Positions 54,077 to 62,268 of a DNA stretch of 64,000 bases are shown here, piece after piece. The translations under genes and the position numbers were made by a program. The notes beneath the pieces were generated by a model. That model had not been told where the DNA came from. It made no database searches and saw only the letters and a program-made list of their open reading frames with translations. Numbering within the stretch: position 1 is the first letter of the stretch; each line of letters starts with the position of its first letter. The DNA is from a virus: IMG/VR virus record IMGVR_UViG_3300036861_001106, positions 45,531-109,530 of that record; one strand, 5' to 3'.

Positions 54077-54216
54077 CAGTTTACCCCGTCACCTGGGCTG
54101 TAGGTTGTCACGTAGAGCCCCACCTTCTCACATGCAGCCTGCAGTTGTTCAAGCCGTGTCATCTTCGTCAGCCCTACCCTCTCGCAAGTCGCTCGCAGTC
54201 GTTCTAGTCGTGTCAT
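54076..54216 (-). CDS. truncated tandem-duplicated small gene, 46 aa
   Basis: ATG at 54216, TGA overlapping the HNH ATG. Contains two copies of the same start: MTRLERLRATCERVGLTK followed by MTRLEQLQAACEKVGLYV TTYSPGD, then stops, while the copy fused to the HNH protein goes on. So the gene is a truncated version left by the homing-gene insertion plus an internal duplication. Confidence 0.65.
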   Translation of the reverse strand: MTRLERLRATCERVGLTKMTRLEQLQAACEKVGLYVTTYSPGDGVN

Positions 54217-54218
54217 CG

Positions 54219-54566
54219 TCAAATCCACGCCCGTTCAAGCTTGTACGCCCCGCGCTCGTCCCGCGTGTCAGCACCCCAGAGCGCGTGCATCAGGTCGTAG
54301 ACGACCGCAAATCCCATGTCCATGCCCCCGCCTTCCACGATCAGCCCCTCATGGTCCTTGTGGTGGTGGTACATGCCTGTCGCAGCAATGAGCCTGTTCA
54401 GGTGGAACGGTCCCCCCTTCGGGTGCCACTCGTTTGTGTGCCACGTGAAGAAGCCAATCACGCGCCGACTACTCCCCTTCCGCCAGTGCCGCAGCACGCA
54501 GTACACTGTCGTGCCCGCTGGGCAGACCTCTCTCAAGCCCTCAAGCGCTTCCTCTCGCGTCATCAT
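54219..54566 (-). CDS. hypothetical protein, 115 aa
   Basis: ATG at 54566 with TAGGAGGA upstream. Soluble with VYCVLRHWRKGSSRRVIGFF and HLNRLIAATGMYHHHKDHEG, a phage-specific family of unknown role (His-rich). Confidence 0.6.
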   Translation of the reverse strand: MMTREEALEGLREVCPAGTTVYCVLRHWRKGSSRRVIGFFTWHTNEWHPKGGPFHLNRLIAATGMYHHHKDHEGLIVEGGGMDMGFAVVYDLMHALWGADTRDERGAYKLERAWI

Positions 54567-54615
54567 TGTTCCATCCTCCTACCCTACTTATCGGTCGCTC
54601 GCCCGCCTCTCTCAA

Positions 54616-54864
54616 TCAATCCTTTGGTGGATTCCCGCGTGTCAGCCTCAGGAAGGCAATCACCTCCCGCTCTGCGTTCACGACGCGCTCCAGCGCCCAC
54701 CTGCACGCCTCCGCGTCGCCCGCGCAGGCGAGGTCGCTTGTGCCCTCCGCCTCCCCGTCGCTCGTCTTGACGTCAAACCCCGCGAGCGTGAGGATCTCCT
54801 TCACGCGCCGGGCCTGCCGCTTCTCGGCGAACGTCGTGAGGTACCCGTACTCCTTTGTCACCAC
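54616..54864 (-). CDS. hypothetical protein, 82 aa
   Basis: GTG at 54864 with GGAGGTAGAGG upstream. Begins TKEYGYLTTFAEKRQARRV and contains CAGDAEACRWALERV; soluble mixed fold. Unknown. Confidence 0.55.
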   Translation of the reverse strand: MVTKEYGYLTTFAEKRQARRVKEILTLAGFDVKTSDGEAEGTSDLACAGDAEACRWALERVVNAEREVIAFLRLTRGNPPKD

Positions 54865-54886
54865 GCCTCTACCTCCGTCCTGGCTT

Positions 54887-55360
54887 CTAGTAGCGTCGCG
54901 AGATCCAATTGGTTGCGGCCGTCATGTCAAAGATCCGAAACTGTCGTCCTGCCGGAGCAAGCTGGACTGCCAGGCGTTGCATTGCAGCGGTCGCCGCCGC
55001 CCCGCGTGGGGTTGTCCAGTGGTCGCCTGACAGCACAAGGATTCCTTCTGCCGTTGGCCACTGGAAGAGCCCATTCAGTAGGACGTACGGAATCTTCTCA
55101 TCGCAACTGCCGCTGACACCTTGATGCTTCACCTCGATCGTCACTGTGGGGGTGCCATCCTGAAACAGGAGAAAGTCGACAACCCCCGCCGTTTGGTAAA
55201 TCGTGGTGAATGGAAACTCCCTGACGGCAATCAGGTCGTTAGCTCGCTCGCGGGCCCAGCGTGCGTGAGGCATGACCTTTACGCCCCGCGCAGTCAGTGC
55301 CATTGCAATGACCTCCTCGCCGGAGGCACGCCCGCGTGTGGTCTCCCCGCCGCCGGCCAT
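54887..55360 (-). CDS. PD-(D/E)XK-family nuclease-like protein
   Basis: 157 residues from the ATG at 55360 (TAATG overlap). The core reads GVVDFLLFQDGTPTVTIEVKHQ, with the metal-binding Asp and the E-x-K pair of restriction-type nucleases, followed by SGSCDEKIPYVLLNG. Could act on host DNA or in recombination. Translated together with the Dam-like methyltransferase downstream partner, hinting at a restriction/modification relation. Confidence 0.7.
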   Translation of the reverse strand: MAGGGETTRGRASGEEVIAMALTARGVKVMPHARWARERANDLIAVREFPFTTIYQTAGVVDFLLFQDGTPTVTIEVKHQGVSGSCDEKIPYVLLNGLFQWPTAEGILVLSGDHWTTPRGAAATAAMQRLAVQLAPAGRQFRIFDMTAATNWISRRY

Positions 55361-55923
55361 TACTCGCCTCCCCCACACCGGAGCACAGTTCCAAAGTCGG
55401 CGAACACCCGCGCAAAGCGCGTGGCATCAGGCCCAAAGTAGAGGAAGGCCTGTCCCCGCGTGTTTCCACTGACGCGCTTCCCGTCGATGTTCTCAAACCC
55501 GATGCGGTGGTTCGTGAAGCACACCGCAGTCGCGGTGCCTAGGAGCAGTTGAAAGAACCTCGTCTCGGTCGCGTTGTTGACGAGGACGATCCCTGCCTGA
55601 AATCGCCCGCTGTGGAAGGCTGCCACGAACTGCTGACACGCTTCAAGCACGAGCGCGCCAGAGTACGGCGGGTTCATCCAACAACTGCTCACCTCGGGCC
55701 ACTTCGGGCCCGCAGGCGCCGGCCGCTGGGCCGTGAAGAAGATGCGCGCCCCAACGCGCTCGTTTGCTGCCACGCTGGAGTACGGGTCAAGGTCGATTCC
55801 GCCCAGCACCCCGCGCGCCGCGTCAAGGTACCGCGCCGGCGTGTTCCACGAATCCGAATCCCGTGCCTCACTGCCTGGGGTCCGTCCAATGTACCCCAGG
55901 TGTTCCTTTGCCGCTGTTGTCAC
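55360..55923 (-). CDS. DNA N6-adenine methyltransferase, phage Dam type
   Basis: 187 residues from the GTG at 55923 (GTGA overlap). DSWNTPARYLDAARGVLGGI, DLDPYSSVAANERV and CWMNPPYSGALV carry the phage Dam (PF05869-like) motifs, with the catalytic NPPY intact. Modifies adenine in phage DNA, probably to escape restriction. Its stop overlaps the ATG of the PD-(D/E)XK gene. Confidence 0.85.
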   Translation of the reverse strand: MTTAAKEHLGYIGRTPGSEARDSDSWNTPARYLDAARGVLGGIDLDPYSSVAANERVGARIFFTAQRPAPAGPKWPEVSSCWMNPPYSGALVLEACQQFVAAFHSGRFQAGIVLVNNATETRFFQLLLGTATAVCFTNHRIGFENIDGKRVSGNTRGQAFLYFGPDATRFARVFADFGTVLRCGGGE

Positions 55924-56075
55924 CACGCCTCGACCACCCTTCCCTCGCGCGTCAGGCGCCCCGCCATGCCCGCCCGCTGCAGCCACGCCAACCACCCAAT
56001 CGCCTCCCCGCGCCCCGCGACCCGCCGGAACTCGCACCACGCCCCGTCAACGCGCCGCTCGACCACGTACCCCAC
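55920..56075 (-). CDS. hypothetical protein, 51 aa
   Basis: GTG at 56075 with AGGAGGT upstream. Ends GMAGRLTREGRVVEAW, clearly related to 58,086-58,244 (GMAGRILCDGRVVTDW), so this is a duplicated small gene. Trp-rich, soluble. Unknown. Confidence 0.6.
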   Translation of the reverse strand: MGYVVERRVDGAWCEFRRVAGRGEAIGWLAWLQRAGMAGRLTREGRVVEAW

Positions 56076-56112
56076 CCTGACCTCCTTCCTGCCTCCTCGT
56101 CTCCGCTCGCGC

Positions 56113-56616
56113 CTACTCCCCGCTGCTGGAGTACCCCGCCGTCAGTGCCTGCAGCACCTCCCGGACGTGCGCCAGTTGCTGCTCTTCTACTGCGCGCGTC
56201 GCCGCTCCTCCCGCCCATGCCGCCGCCCGCGCTGCCGTCGCTGCCGCCTCGCTCGCTGCCCGCGCCGCCCGCATCGCCGCTCTACACACCGCCCTCAGCT
56301 CCGCCGTCGTGACCTCCCCGCGGAGCCACCGCCGCTTCGCCTCGATGGCCGCCCACGAGCGCGCGTCTGGCTCCCGCCCCGCCGCCCGCTCCGCCTGCAG
56401 GGCGTCCTCCGCGAAGTTGCACGCGAGCCAGTGCAGGGCTGCCGCTGGCAGGAACTCCTCGCGGAGGAGGAGCCAGAGTCGATCCGCCGCAGGGATCGGG
56501 AGGTCGCAGGCCTCCAACGGGGTAAGCTCCGCGCGCCCCGCCGCCAGGGTCTCGACTCGCGCCCGACTGTAGCACGGATCAAAGCTCATCACCAGGTCAA
56601 CCGTCAGGTTCCTCAC
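56113..56616 (-). CDS. hypothetical protein, 167 aa, Ala-rich C-terminus
   Basis: ATG at 56616 overlapping the previous stop (ATGA). N-terminal domain with YSRARVETLAAGRAELTPLE and a helical Ala-rich second half (about 105-165). A recurrent phage family of unknown function. Confidence 0.6.
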   Translation of the reverse strand: MRNLTVDLVMSFDPCYSRARVETLAAGRAELTPLEACDLPIPAADRLWLLLREEFLPAAALHWLACNFAEDALQAERAAGREPDARSWAAIEAKRRWLRGEVTTAELRAVCRAAMRAARAASEAAATAARAAAWAGGAATRAVEEQQLAHVREVLQALTAGYSSSGE

Positions 56617-56885
56617 TCCAGCACCTCCTCCACATGCTCCCGCGGGAACCGCGCCAGGATCGCGCCCAGCGCCCGCAGGGCCTGGCGGCGCGCCTGCGAG
56701 CGCGACCGCGTGAAGCCCGCCGTCGCACAGACCACCGTCCGCACCGCGCGCCCCTGGGGGTCATGGTGTGTACAGGTCACCAGCCCGTCAAAGCCACCCT
56801 CCGCCGCGCGCGTGATTGCCCGGTACGTCCGGGTCGGCAGGTCAGGCTCAAACGTGGGCGACCACACCCGGTACGTGCTGATCAT
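56613..56885 (-). CDS. hypothetical protein, 90 aa
   Basis: ATG at 56885. Soluble with TRTYRAITRAAEGGFDGLV and SRSQARRQALRALGAIL; possible small DNA-binding helix. Unknown. Confidence 0.55.
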   Translation of the reverse strand: MISTYRVWSPTFEPDLPTRTYRAITRAAEGGFDGLVTCTHHDPQGRAVRTVVCATAGFTRSRSQARRQALRALGAILARFPREHVEEVLE

Positions 56886-56958
56886 TACTCTCTTCTCCTA
56901 ACCGTTAGGTCCTCCTCGCAGGCTCTTGTCATAGTTACAGATTCAAATCGCCTAGTTT

Positions 56959-57132
56959 TCATCGCGCCTGTTCCTGCAGCCGCCGAATCTTGGAGTCCTG
57001 TGCCGTGTCTAGAACCATCGTCGCGCGCTCAACTGTTTCTTCGTCCCAGGATGTTGGATCCAAGGGGATGCCCGCCTTCCTGAGCGCTCGCTCTGCTTCC
57101 TGCGTCGTTAGCTGTGCCTGTTCCCATGTCAT
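56959..57132 (-). CDS. hypothetical protein, 57 aa
   Basis: ATG at 57132 with AGGAGGAGG upstream. Charged helical (TWEQAQLTTQEAERALRK). Too small for family assignment. Confidence 0.5.
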   Translation of the reverse strand: MTWEQAQLTTQEAERALRKAGIPLDPTSWDEETVERATMVLDTAQDSKIRRLQEQAR

Positions 57133-57135
57133 GGC

Positions 57136-57423
57136 CTATCCCTCCTCCTCGTCTGGCCAGCAAGTGACTTCCTCGCGCTTGTTGCTGTATCGCCCCGTTC
57201 CCGTCAGGTATTCATAGTCATCCTGACAGAGAGTCCCGTCGGCATCATAGTCCTTTCCGGCGATCGGCTCTCTCCCTGTGAGGAGCCGAAACCCAGGGTA
57301 AACCCTTGGCGACCCGTTAGGCTTTCGGCAATAGAGACAGTAGACAGTTGATGCTCCTCCGTCAAATCCTGTGCCTGGCGATACCATGTATCCCGTTCCC
57401 TCGCAGTGTTCGCAACCCTTCAT
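57136..57423 (-). CDS. zinc-knuckle protein, 95 aa
   Basis: ATG at 57423 overlapping the previous stop. CEHC (about 4-7) and CLYC (about 29-32) suggest a zinc knuckle or dnaK-type ribbon; rest soluble. Unknown. Confidence 0.55.
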   Translation of the reverse strand: MKGCEHCEGTGYMVSPGTGFDGGASTVYCLYCRKPNGSPRVYPGFRLLTGREPIAGKDYDADGTLCQDDYEYLTGTGRYSNKREEVTCWPDEEEG

Positions 57424-57692
57424 CCCTCGCTTCCCTCCCGCTGGAGTTCGCCCAGCAACGCCTTCCCAGCGTCCGTGTAGCCGCAAACGGCATCCCTTCC
57501 CTCTCCCTGGCACCACACGAGTCCCTTCTTCACGAGGGATGACAGCACGCCTGCCCGGCTCCTGGAGCCGCTGACCACGCTCCAGGACCAGGGACGGGAG
57601 TCGGCGGTCCCGTCAGAGTACTCATCCTCCATGATGGCCAGGAAGACGTCCAATTCCTTCGTGGTCAGATTCCGCCGTGCATCCATCTTCAT
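57420..57692 (-). CDS. winged-helix-like small protein, 90 aa
   Basis: ATG at 57692 (or 57686). RSRAGVLSSLVKKGLVWCQG and YTDAGKALLGELQ have the MarR/winged-helix layout, so a DNA-binding regulator is plausible. No partner identified. Confidence 0.5.
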   Translation of the reverse strand: MKMDARRNLTTKELDVFLAIMEDEYSDGTADSRPWSWSVVSGSRSRAGVLSSLVKKGLVWCQGEGRDAVCGYTDAGKALLGELQREGSEG

Positions 57693-57705
57693 CCCTTCAT
57701 CCCCT

Positions 57706-57945
57706 CTAGCCGTGCCTTGAGCCGCTCGTCCGCACACCGACACTGCGTAGAGTACCGCTCGCCTTCTCCTCCTCGGATTCTGCCTTATTGAGCGCGTCCG
57801 CTCGCGCTCTCGCAGCTTCACGGGACACAAAACGAATCAATTGCCCATTCTTCCCTTTGAGGTAGCATCGTCCCTCCGGCTTGCAGACGAAGTATCTTCG
57901 CTTGCCTGCCCCGTCGTTGGCCGCGCGCCACTTGACAATTTCCAT
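57706..57945 (-). CDS. hypothetical protein, 79 aa, with recombined 3' end
   Basis: ATG at 57945. The last 17 codons are read out of frame through a fragment whose other frame encodes RYSTQCRCADERLKARLEG, the end of the gene at 58,335. So this gene probably gained its 3' end by recombination or lost frame. N-terminal half soluble, basic. Confidence 0.5.
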   Translation of the reverse strand: MEIVKWRAANDGAGKRRYFVCKPEGRCYLKGKNGQLIRFVSREAARARADALNKAESEEEKASGTLRSVGVRTSGSRHG

Positions 57946-57949
57946 TGCG

Positions 57950-58075
57950 TTAGCTCGCCTTCGCCACCTCTCCGCCGACGAACTCTCGTAGCACCTCGCG
58001 CTGGCGAAGGGCTGCAGCGAACTCGCTCGTTGCTTCCGCCCGTGTCAATCGCTCTTCTGCTGTCAGTGTTCCCAT
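57950..58075 (-). CDS. hypothetical protein, 41 aa
   Basis: ATG at 58075, weak ribosome site. Charged helical. Ends 4 bp before the next ATG. Low evidence. Confidence 0.4.
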   Translation of the reverse strand: MGTLTAEERLTRAEATSEFAAALRQREVLREFVGGEVAKAS

Positions 58076-58085
58076 AATTGAGTCC

Positions 58086-58244
58086 CTAACTCCAATCCGT
58101 CACCACGCGCCCGTCGCACAGGATACGGCCAGCCATTCCCTCTCTGTCTAGCCACAGCAACCATTTCAAAGCGCCGATTCGCTGTTCTGCTGTGGTGAAC
58201 GCTTGCCAGCCGTTCTCTGTGAGACATTGAATTTGGTAACGCAT
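58086..58244 (-). CDS. hypothetical protein, 52 aa, paralog of 55,920-56,075
   Basis: ATG at 58244. Shares WLLWLDREGMAGRILCDGRV with WLAWLQRAGMAGRLTREGRV of 55,920-56,075. Soluble, Trp-rich, unknown role. Confidence 0.55.
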   Translation of the reverse strand: MRYQIQCLTENGWQAFTTAEQRIGALKWLLWLDREGMAGRILCDGRVVTDWS

Positions 58245-58334
58245 CCCTTCAAATCTCCCTACCAAGAGGCGCCGATCGCGCCTTAAACCCGCCGACCGAG
58301 TCGAACAGCCCGACGTCCCCTGCGGGCTAATCTC

Positions 58335-58754
58335 TTACCCCTTCCCCTCCAGCCGTGCCTTGAGCCTCTCGTCGGCGCACCGACACTGCGTAGAGTACCG
58401 CACGCGCCCGTAGTAGTCATTTCCCTCCCAGACGTCGGCAGCATCCCTCTTGTCAGCGTAATCCTCTGCCCCCGCGTACTTCACCTGCCAGGACTCCACC
58501 ACGGCCGTCGGGAACCGCTCGAAGAGGAGGTCGAAGAATGCGCAATGCCCATGGTAACAGACCGCGTTGACCCGCCGCGGCCGCTCATGGTGAAGTTGAT
58601 CCACGCGCCGGAACTTCTCCCCCAGCGGTCTTAGCGTGAACCTGACGATGACTCCCCACTTCCGCGACACCTGGGCCGTCCCCACACTCAGCTTGACGCC
58701 GACCTCAGCCGCGACCTTCTCTAGCTCGCTGGCCGCAACAGCCTTGCACGTCAT
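58335..58754 (-). CDS. hypothetical protein, 139 aa
   Basis: ATG at 58754 with AGGAGGAGGG upstream. Soluble, with a Cys/His-bearing middle (NAVCYHGHCAFFDLLFERF) and C-terminus YSTQCRCADERLKARLEG. The last 50 or so bases are duplicated near 57,701-57,757. Unknown. Confidence 0.6.
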   Translation of the reverse strand: MTCKAVAASELEKVAAEVGVKLSVGTAQVSRKWGVIVRFTLRPLGEKFRRVDQLHHERPRRVNAVCYHGHCAFFDLLFERFPTAVVESWQVKYAGAEDYADKRDAADVWEGNDYYGRVRYSTQCRCADERLKARLEGKG

Positions 58755-58776
58755 CCCTGTTCCCTCCTCCTGGCCT

Positions 58777-59205
58777 CTATCGTCCGAATCTTGTCCGGCA
58801 ATCGCATCGGACAGCATCCCCTTCATCCGCCATAAACTGCGCACACCACGAGGCCTTTGGATTCTGAATCTCGATGATGGCCAGGGACTCGATGTCAAAT
58901 GGCTCGCTCGCGTCGCCCAGCCGCGTCAAGCGCTCCTCCTGCTCCTCCTCCGTGGCCCCATAGTCGGCAAGCTCTTCCTGCGATACCCCGAGGTGGTCGA
59001 TTTTCCCCGAGTCCGCCAATTCGTCTAGCGCGTCCTGCAAACAGTCCGCGAATACAACGCCGACTGCAAACCCATGGTCATGAAACAGCCAGGGGCGCAC
59101 GTTGTACGGGTTACTCTCCCCCGCTGGAATCCAATCGAGCGGATTCACCACGTCGGCGTCAGTGAACGTAAGCTCCCCGTACTGCAGTTTGATGATGGCA
59201 TCCAT
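58777..59205 (-). CDS. hypothetical protein, 142 aa
   Basis: ATG at 59205. Contains WLFHDHGFAVGVVFADCLQDALDE and LEELADYGATEEEQEERL, widespread in phage and plasmid small genes of unknown function. Confidence 0.6.
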   Translation of the reverse strand: MDAIIKLQYGELTFTDADVVNPLDWIPAGESNPYNVRPWLFHDHGFAVGVVFADCLQDALDELADSGKIDHLGVSQEELADYGATEEEQEERLTRLGDASEPFDIESLAIIEIQNPKASWCAQFMADEGDAVRCDCRTRFGR

Positions 59206-59220
59206 GGTCGTCTCCTCCTT

Positions 59221-59457
59221 CTACTCCTGGACTCCAACCGATCGGATGATTGCCACGAGCGAGAGACCGTCAGTCGTGATGAAGTCTAGCTCTCCCTCGT
59301 CGTATGCCCCGCAGGGTTGATGCTCATGTACTTCCTGCCCATGCTCCCGCACGGCTCGTCGTGCTATCTCCGTCGCTCGCTCTGCCGTCGCACAGATGGC
59401 TGCAAGCTCAAACGCCCTTCCACTCACGGTCGCGCGCTCAACAACCCAAACTCTCAT
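59221..59457 (-). CDS. hypothetical protein, 78 aa
   Basis: ATG at 59457. Begins RVWVVERATVSGRAFEL and has ATERATEIARRAVREHGQEV; small alpha/beta fold. Unknown. Confidence 0.5.
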   Translation of the reverse strand: MRVWVVERATVSGRAFELAAICATAERATEIARRAVREHGQEVHEHQPCGAYDEGELDFITTDGLSLVAIIRSVGVQE

Positions 59458-59469
59458 CCTCGTTCCTCC

Positions 59470-59796
59470 CTACTCCTCCCCAAACCGCTCCGTGTACCGC
59501 TCCACCCAGTCACCCCAACAGCCCACATAGAACGTCCCCCGCGCGTAGTCGAATAGCACCGTCAGCGCGTACGCGTCCCCCATGTTCACGTACTCTAGCC
59601 CGTGGAACTCCCTCAGCGTGTCCTGGCGCGACCTGAGGACCTCAACCCCATGCCCGCCGATGAGCTCGTCGATCCGCCCGAGCGCCATGCCCGCATTGCA
59701 CGTCTTGTCGTCGCGGTAGTCCTCCATGACCCGCCGTACCGCCGTCGGACACTTGCAGCCTAGCCTCTCGATCGTCTTCACGCTCGGTAGTCGCAT
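59470..59796 (-). CDS. hypothetical protein, 108 aa
   Basis: ATG at 59796 with AGGAGGAACG upstream. KTIERLGCKCPTAVRRVMED and LREFHGLEYVNMGDAYALTV indicate a conserved phage family; Cys pair (CKC). Unknown. Confidence 0.55.
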   Translation of the reverse strand: MRLPSVKTIERLGCKCPTAVRRVMEDYRDDKTCNAGMALGRIDELIGGHGVEVLRSRQDTLREFHGLEYVNMGDAYALTVLFDYARGTFYVGCWGDWVERYTERFGEE

Positions 59797-59861
59797 CCTC
59801 GTTCCTCCTACTCCAGTTATCGGCGTGCGCTCGCTCCCCTGTATCGTCCGAACGGTGGAAC

Positions 59862-60047
59862 CTAGCCGCACCTCTTCCTCAGTTCCCTCAGCCGTGCCTT
59901 GTCCCTCGTTGCGAATAGCCCGTCCAGTACCTTGCTGTGGACGCTCCCCAGGGTCTCGCTCCCGTTCCCGGCTTGCGAACCCGCGACGATCAGGTAGTGA
60001 AGCGCTCGCGCCTCCTCCTCCGTCAGTTCGATCCTGAACTTCAGCAT
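59862..60047 (-). CDS. hypothetical protein, 61 aa
   Basis: ATG at 60047. Helical, begins LKFRIELTEEEARALHYLIV. Overlaps the gene upstream by 7 bp. Unknown. Confidence 0.45.
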   Translation of the reverse strand: MLKFRIELTEEEARALHYLIVAGSQAGNGSETLGSVHSKVLDGLFATRDKARLRELRKRCG

Positions 60048-60397
60048 CCCGCCGTCCTCTCCTCCGCCATGCGCTCGCCAACGAGCGCGTCAAGCGCCAA
60101 CCACGCCGCCGCTTCCCTCATGGCCGCATCCGATCGCCCGACCCCACCGATCGACCCCAGGATGCGGAAGTCATCCTCTCCCTCCTCCCCATCGAGGAGG
60201 AACACCTCGTCTCGCCCTGTGTCGCAACCTGTGTCCGGGTCGACGTCATCACGCCACGAGCGCCACCAGAAGCGGCGCTGTCCCTCAAGCTCCGCGCGGG
60301 CGAGCCGCATCGCCACAATGGCCCTGTCCCTCATCCCCACGTCCTGGCGCGCCAGGAAGAACTTGAACGCCGAGCGCAAACGCCAACAGGTCGCCAT
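60041..60397 (-). CDS. hypothetical protein, 118 aa
   Basis: ATG at 60397, one base from the next stop. Basic N-terminus, acidic middle (DDVDPDTGCDTGRDEVFLLD). Unknown. Confidence 0.5.
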   Translation of the reverse strand: MATCWRLRSAFKFFLARQDVGMRDRAIVAMRLARAELEGQRRFWWRSWRDDVDPDTGCDTGRDEVFLLDGEEGEDDFRILGSIGGVGRSDAAMREAAAWLALDALVGERMAEERTAGC

Positions 60398-60670
60398 CTA
60401 ACCCTCCGCCTCGTGCCACATGGGCAGGAGATGCCCGTTCTTGCCCGACTCGTAAGCGGTGAAGTGAATGTCTTCCCCGTCCGCCAACCAGACGAACCCG
60501 CTGACCGTCTTCCCCCGCACCTTCACGCTCGCAGGGATGCTGAAGTATGTCTTAGGTTCACTCGTCAGCCGCGCGTACCGCCGGACTCCGTCGCTACAGA
60601 GCACCTTCCGCGCACCGACTCGCACCTCGTACTCTTCCCAACAACGGCGCGTGACGAACTCTGCCTTCAT
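60398..60670 (-). CDS. hypothetical protein, 90 aa
   Basis: ATG at 60670. Beta-rich (RYARLTSEPKTYFSIPASVKV, SGFVWLADGEDIHF). No family recognised. Confidence 0.5.
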   Translation of the reverse strand: MKAEFVTRRCWEEYEVRVGARKVLCSDGVRRYARLTSEPKTYFSIPASVKVRGKTVSGFVWLADGEDIHFTAYESGKNGHLLPMWHEAEG

Positions 60671-60673
60671 CGC

Positions 60674-60871
60674 CTAACCCTCCTCGTCCGGGTCTCGCGC
60701 GACGTAGTACGCCAGGAGCCGCCCGTCGCCACCATGTAGTTCACTCCCCTGCCAGGAGCCTCCGAACCCTAGAGCCCTGACTCTTTGCCGGATCCCCTCC
60801 TCCGTTCGGCTACACTCAACAAGCTCGTGGCTCGCATGATCGCCGATGATGACTGCAATGAAGATCACCAT
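60674..60871 (-). CDS. hypothetical protein, 65 aa
   Basis: ATG at 60871. Short hydrophobic N-terminus (VIFIAVIIG) then soluble, Gly-rich. Unknown. Confidence 0.45.
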   Translation of the reverse strand: MVIFIAVIIGDHASHELVECSRTEEGIRQRVRALGFGGSWQGSELHGGDGRLLAYYVARDPDEEG

Positions 60872-60874
60872 TAC

Positions 60875-61147
60875 CTAACCCTCCTCGATCCGCACCACCA
60901 CGCGCACCACGTAGCGTCCCCCACCCTCCCAGCAGAAGAGGAGGTGCGTGAAGCCCGCCGCCAACAGGTCCTCCCTCTCCCTCGCCCAGGCGCGCGAGAG
61001 CCTGCCGTCGTCAAGCCGGATGGCCGTGCCATGCTCCTGGAGGTGCGCCAGCACGCTCTCCTCCTCGTCGAAGTCGCAGACCGAGTAGGGTCCCCCGCAG
61101 CCAAGCTGTTCCGCCAGCCGCGCGCGTGTCACGCGACCCTTGATCAC
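60875..61147 (-). CDS. hypothetical protein, 90 aa
   Basis: ATG at 61147, overlapping the stop of the gene upstream (61,144). Soluble, with LLAAGFTHLLFCWEGGGRYV. Unknown. Confidence 0.5.
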   Translation of the reverse strand: MIKGRVTRARLAEQLGCGGPYSVCDFDEEESVLAHLQEHGTAIRLDDGRLSRAWAREREDLLAAGFTHLLFCWEGGGRYVVRVVVRIEEG

Positions 61148-61353
61148 CTTGCACCTCCGCGCCTCGCGAATCGCTTCCGCCGCACCGTGAACCGCTCGCC
61201 AGCAATCGTCAGGACCTCCCAGGCACAGGGGACCACGTAGAGCGTCGCCCGCTCTCGCGCGGTCTCAATCGCGACGCTACACCTCTCCTTCATGGTGCCT
61301 ACGTCCTCAGGCACGTCGACGCGGTAATAGTCGTATCGGTACCTGCTGGCCAT
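61144..61353 (-). CDS. hypothetical protein, 69 aa
   Basis: ATG at 61353. Begins ASRYRYDYYRVDVPEDVG; basic C-terminus. Unknown. Confidence 0.45.
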   Translation of the reverse strand: MASRYRYDYYRVDVPEDVGTMKERCSVAIETARERATLYVVPCAWEVLTIAGERFTVRRKRFARRGGAR

Positions 61354-61602
61354 CTATCCCTCCTCTTGGCCATTGCGCCAGATTGAAACAAGCTCGTAAC
61401 CCGCGGGTATCTCCTCATCGCCCTGTTCCCAACCGTGTTCTCCCGCTATCGCGTGAGTCCAGCAGAGGTGTCCGAATCCCTCTGGCGAACTCTTGTAGCG
61501 AATGACACGGTAGGTTAGCATCGGGAAGTCTCTAGAATAGCTCTTCGCTTGAAGTTCAGCCGTCTGGAGACTGTAGCCGTAGAAGGCATGCTCTCTGGCC
61601 AT
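61354..61602 (-). CDS. hypothetical protein, 82 aa
   Basis: ATG at 61602. Soluble, with LCWTHAIAGEHGWEQGDEEI and a YELVSIWRNGQ end. Unknown. Confidence 0.45.
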   Translation of the reverse strand: MAREHAFYGYSLQTAELQAKSYSRDFPMLTYRVIRYKSSPEGFGHLCWTHAIAGEHGWEQGDEEIPAGYELVSIWRNGQEEG

Positions 61603-61803
61603 CTATCCCTCCTCTTCGTAGGTCGGCGGGTACCATCGCGTACCGTCGGGCCGATCAACAAACGCGAGTCCATGCTCCTCCTGGAGCCGTTGGGCGATAG
61701 CACACGCGGCCGCATAGCTCGTCGACTTGTCTGCGGGCCGATAGCCGCCGAGCGCTTCGCTATCATGTACGAACACGTAATAGACCTGTCCAAGCTTCCG
61801 CAC
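61603..61803 (-). CDS. hypothetical protein, 66 aa
   Basis: GTG at 61803 with GAGGAGG upstream. Soluble with SYAAACAIAQRLQEEHGLAF VDRPDG. Unknown. Confidence 0.45.
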   Translation of the reverse strand: MRKLGQVYYVFVHDSEALGGYRPADKSTSYAAACAIAQRLQEEHGLAFVDRPDGTRWYPPTYEEEG

Positions 61804-61829
61804 ATCAATCCTCCTCGGTCGCCAATCGC

Positions 61830-62141
61830 CTACCCCCGATCGAGCACCACCACCTGACCGCCCAGTAACTCCCAGCGTACCTCCCGTAACTCTCTGGCGC
61901 TGAACAGGCTTCCAGCAGCGAACGCGTGTTCCCCGTTCACCCAGAGCCGCGGGTGACACCAGATGCAGTCCTCGTCGTCGCAGTCCTCCTGGTCGCAACA
62001 GTCGCGTGACCTCTCCTCCTCCTCCCGTGCAGCCTCCTCCGCCGCCGCAAGCGCGAGATCAGGCCTGAGCGCAACGTAGGTGCCCATCGCGTCGCATTGT
62101 GAGTAGCCGTAGCTTGCCGCGTAGTACGTGAACCGTCCCAT
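61830..62141 (-). CDS. hypothetical protein, 103 aa
   Basis: ATG at 62141. Acidic helix (AAEEAAREEEERSRD) followed by a Cys-rich acidic segment (CCDQEDCDDEDCIWCHPRLW). Possible metal binding. Unknown. Confidence 0.5.
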   Translation of the reverse strand: MGRFTYYAASYGYSQCDAMGTYVALRPDLALAAAEEAAREEEERSRDCCDQEDCDDEDCIWCHPRLWVNGEHAFAAGSLFSARELREVRWELLGGQVVVLDRG

Positions 62142-62268
62142 TGTCCCCACCGTTCCCTTCCTAACCCGAGTAGTCGCCCGACTGAACCTAGAAGCCCGAC
62201 AATCCGATTCCTGAGGCCTCCCTGACCCAGGAGGCCTCACCCCCTGCCCAGTCTCAACCAGCCGTGTC

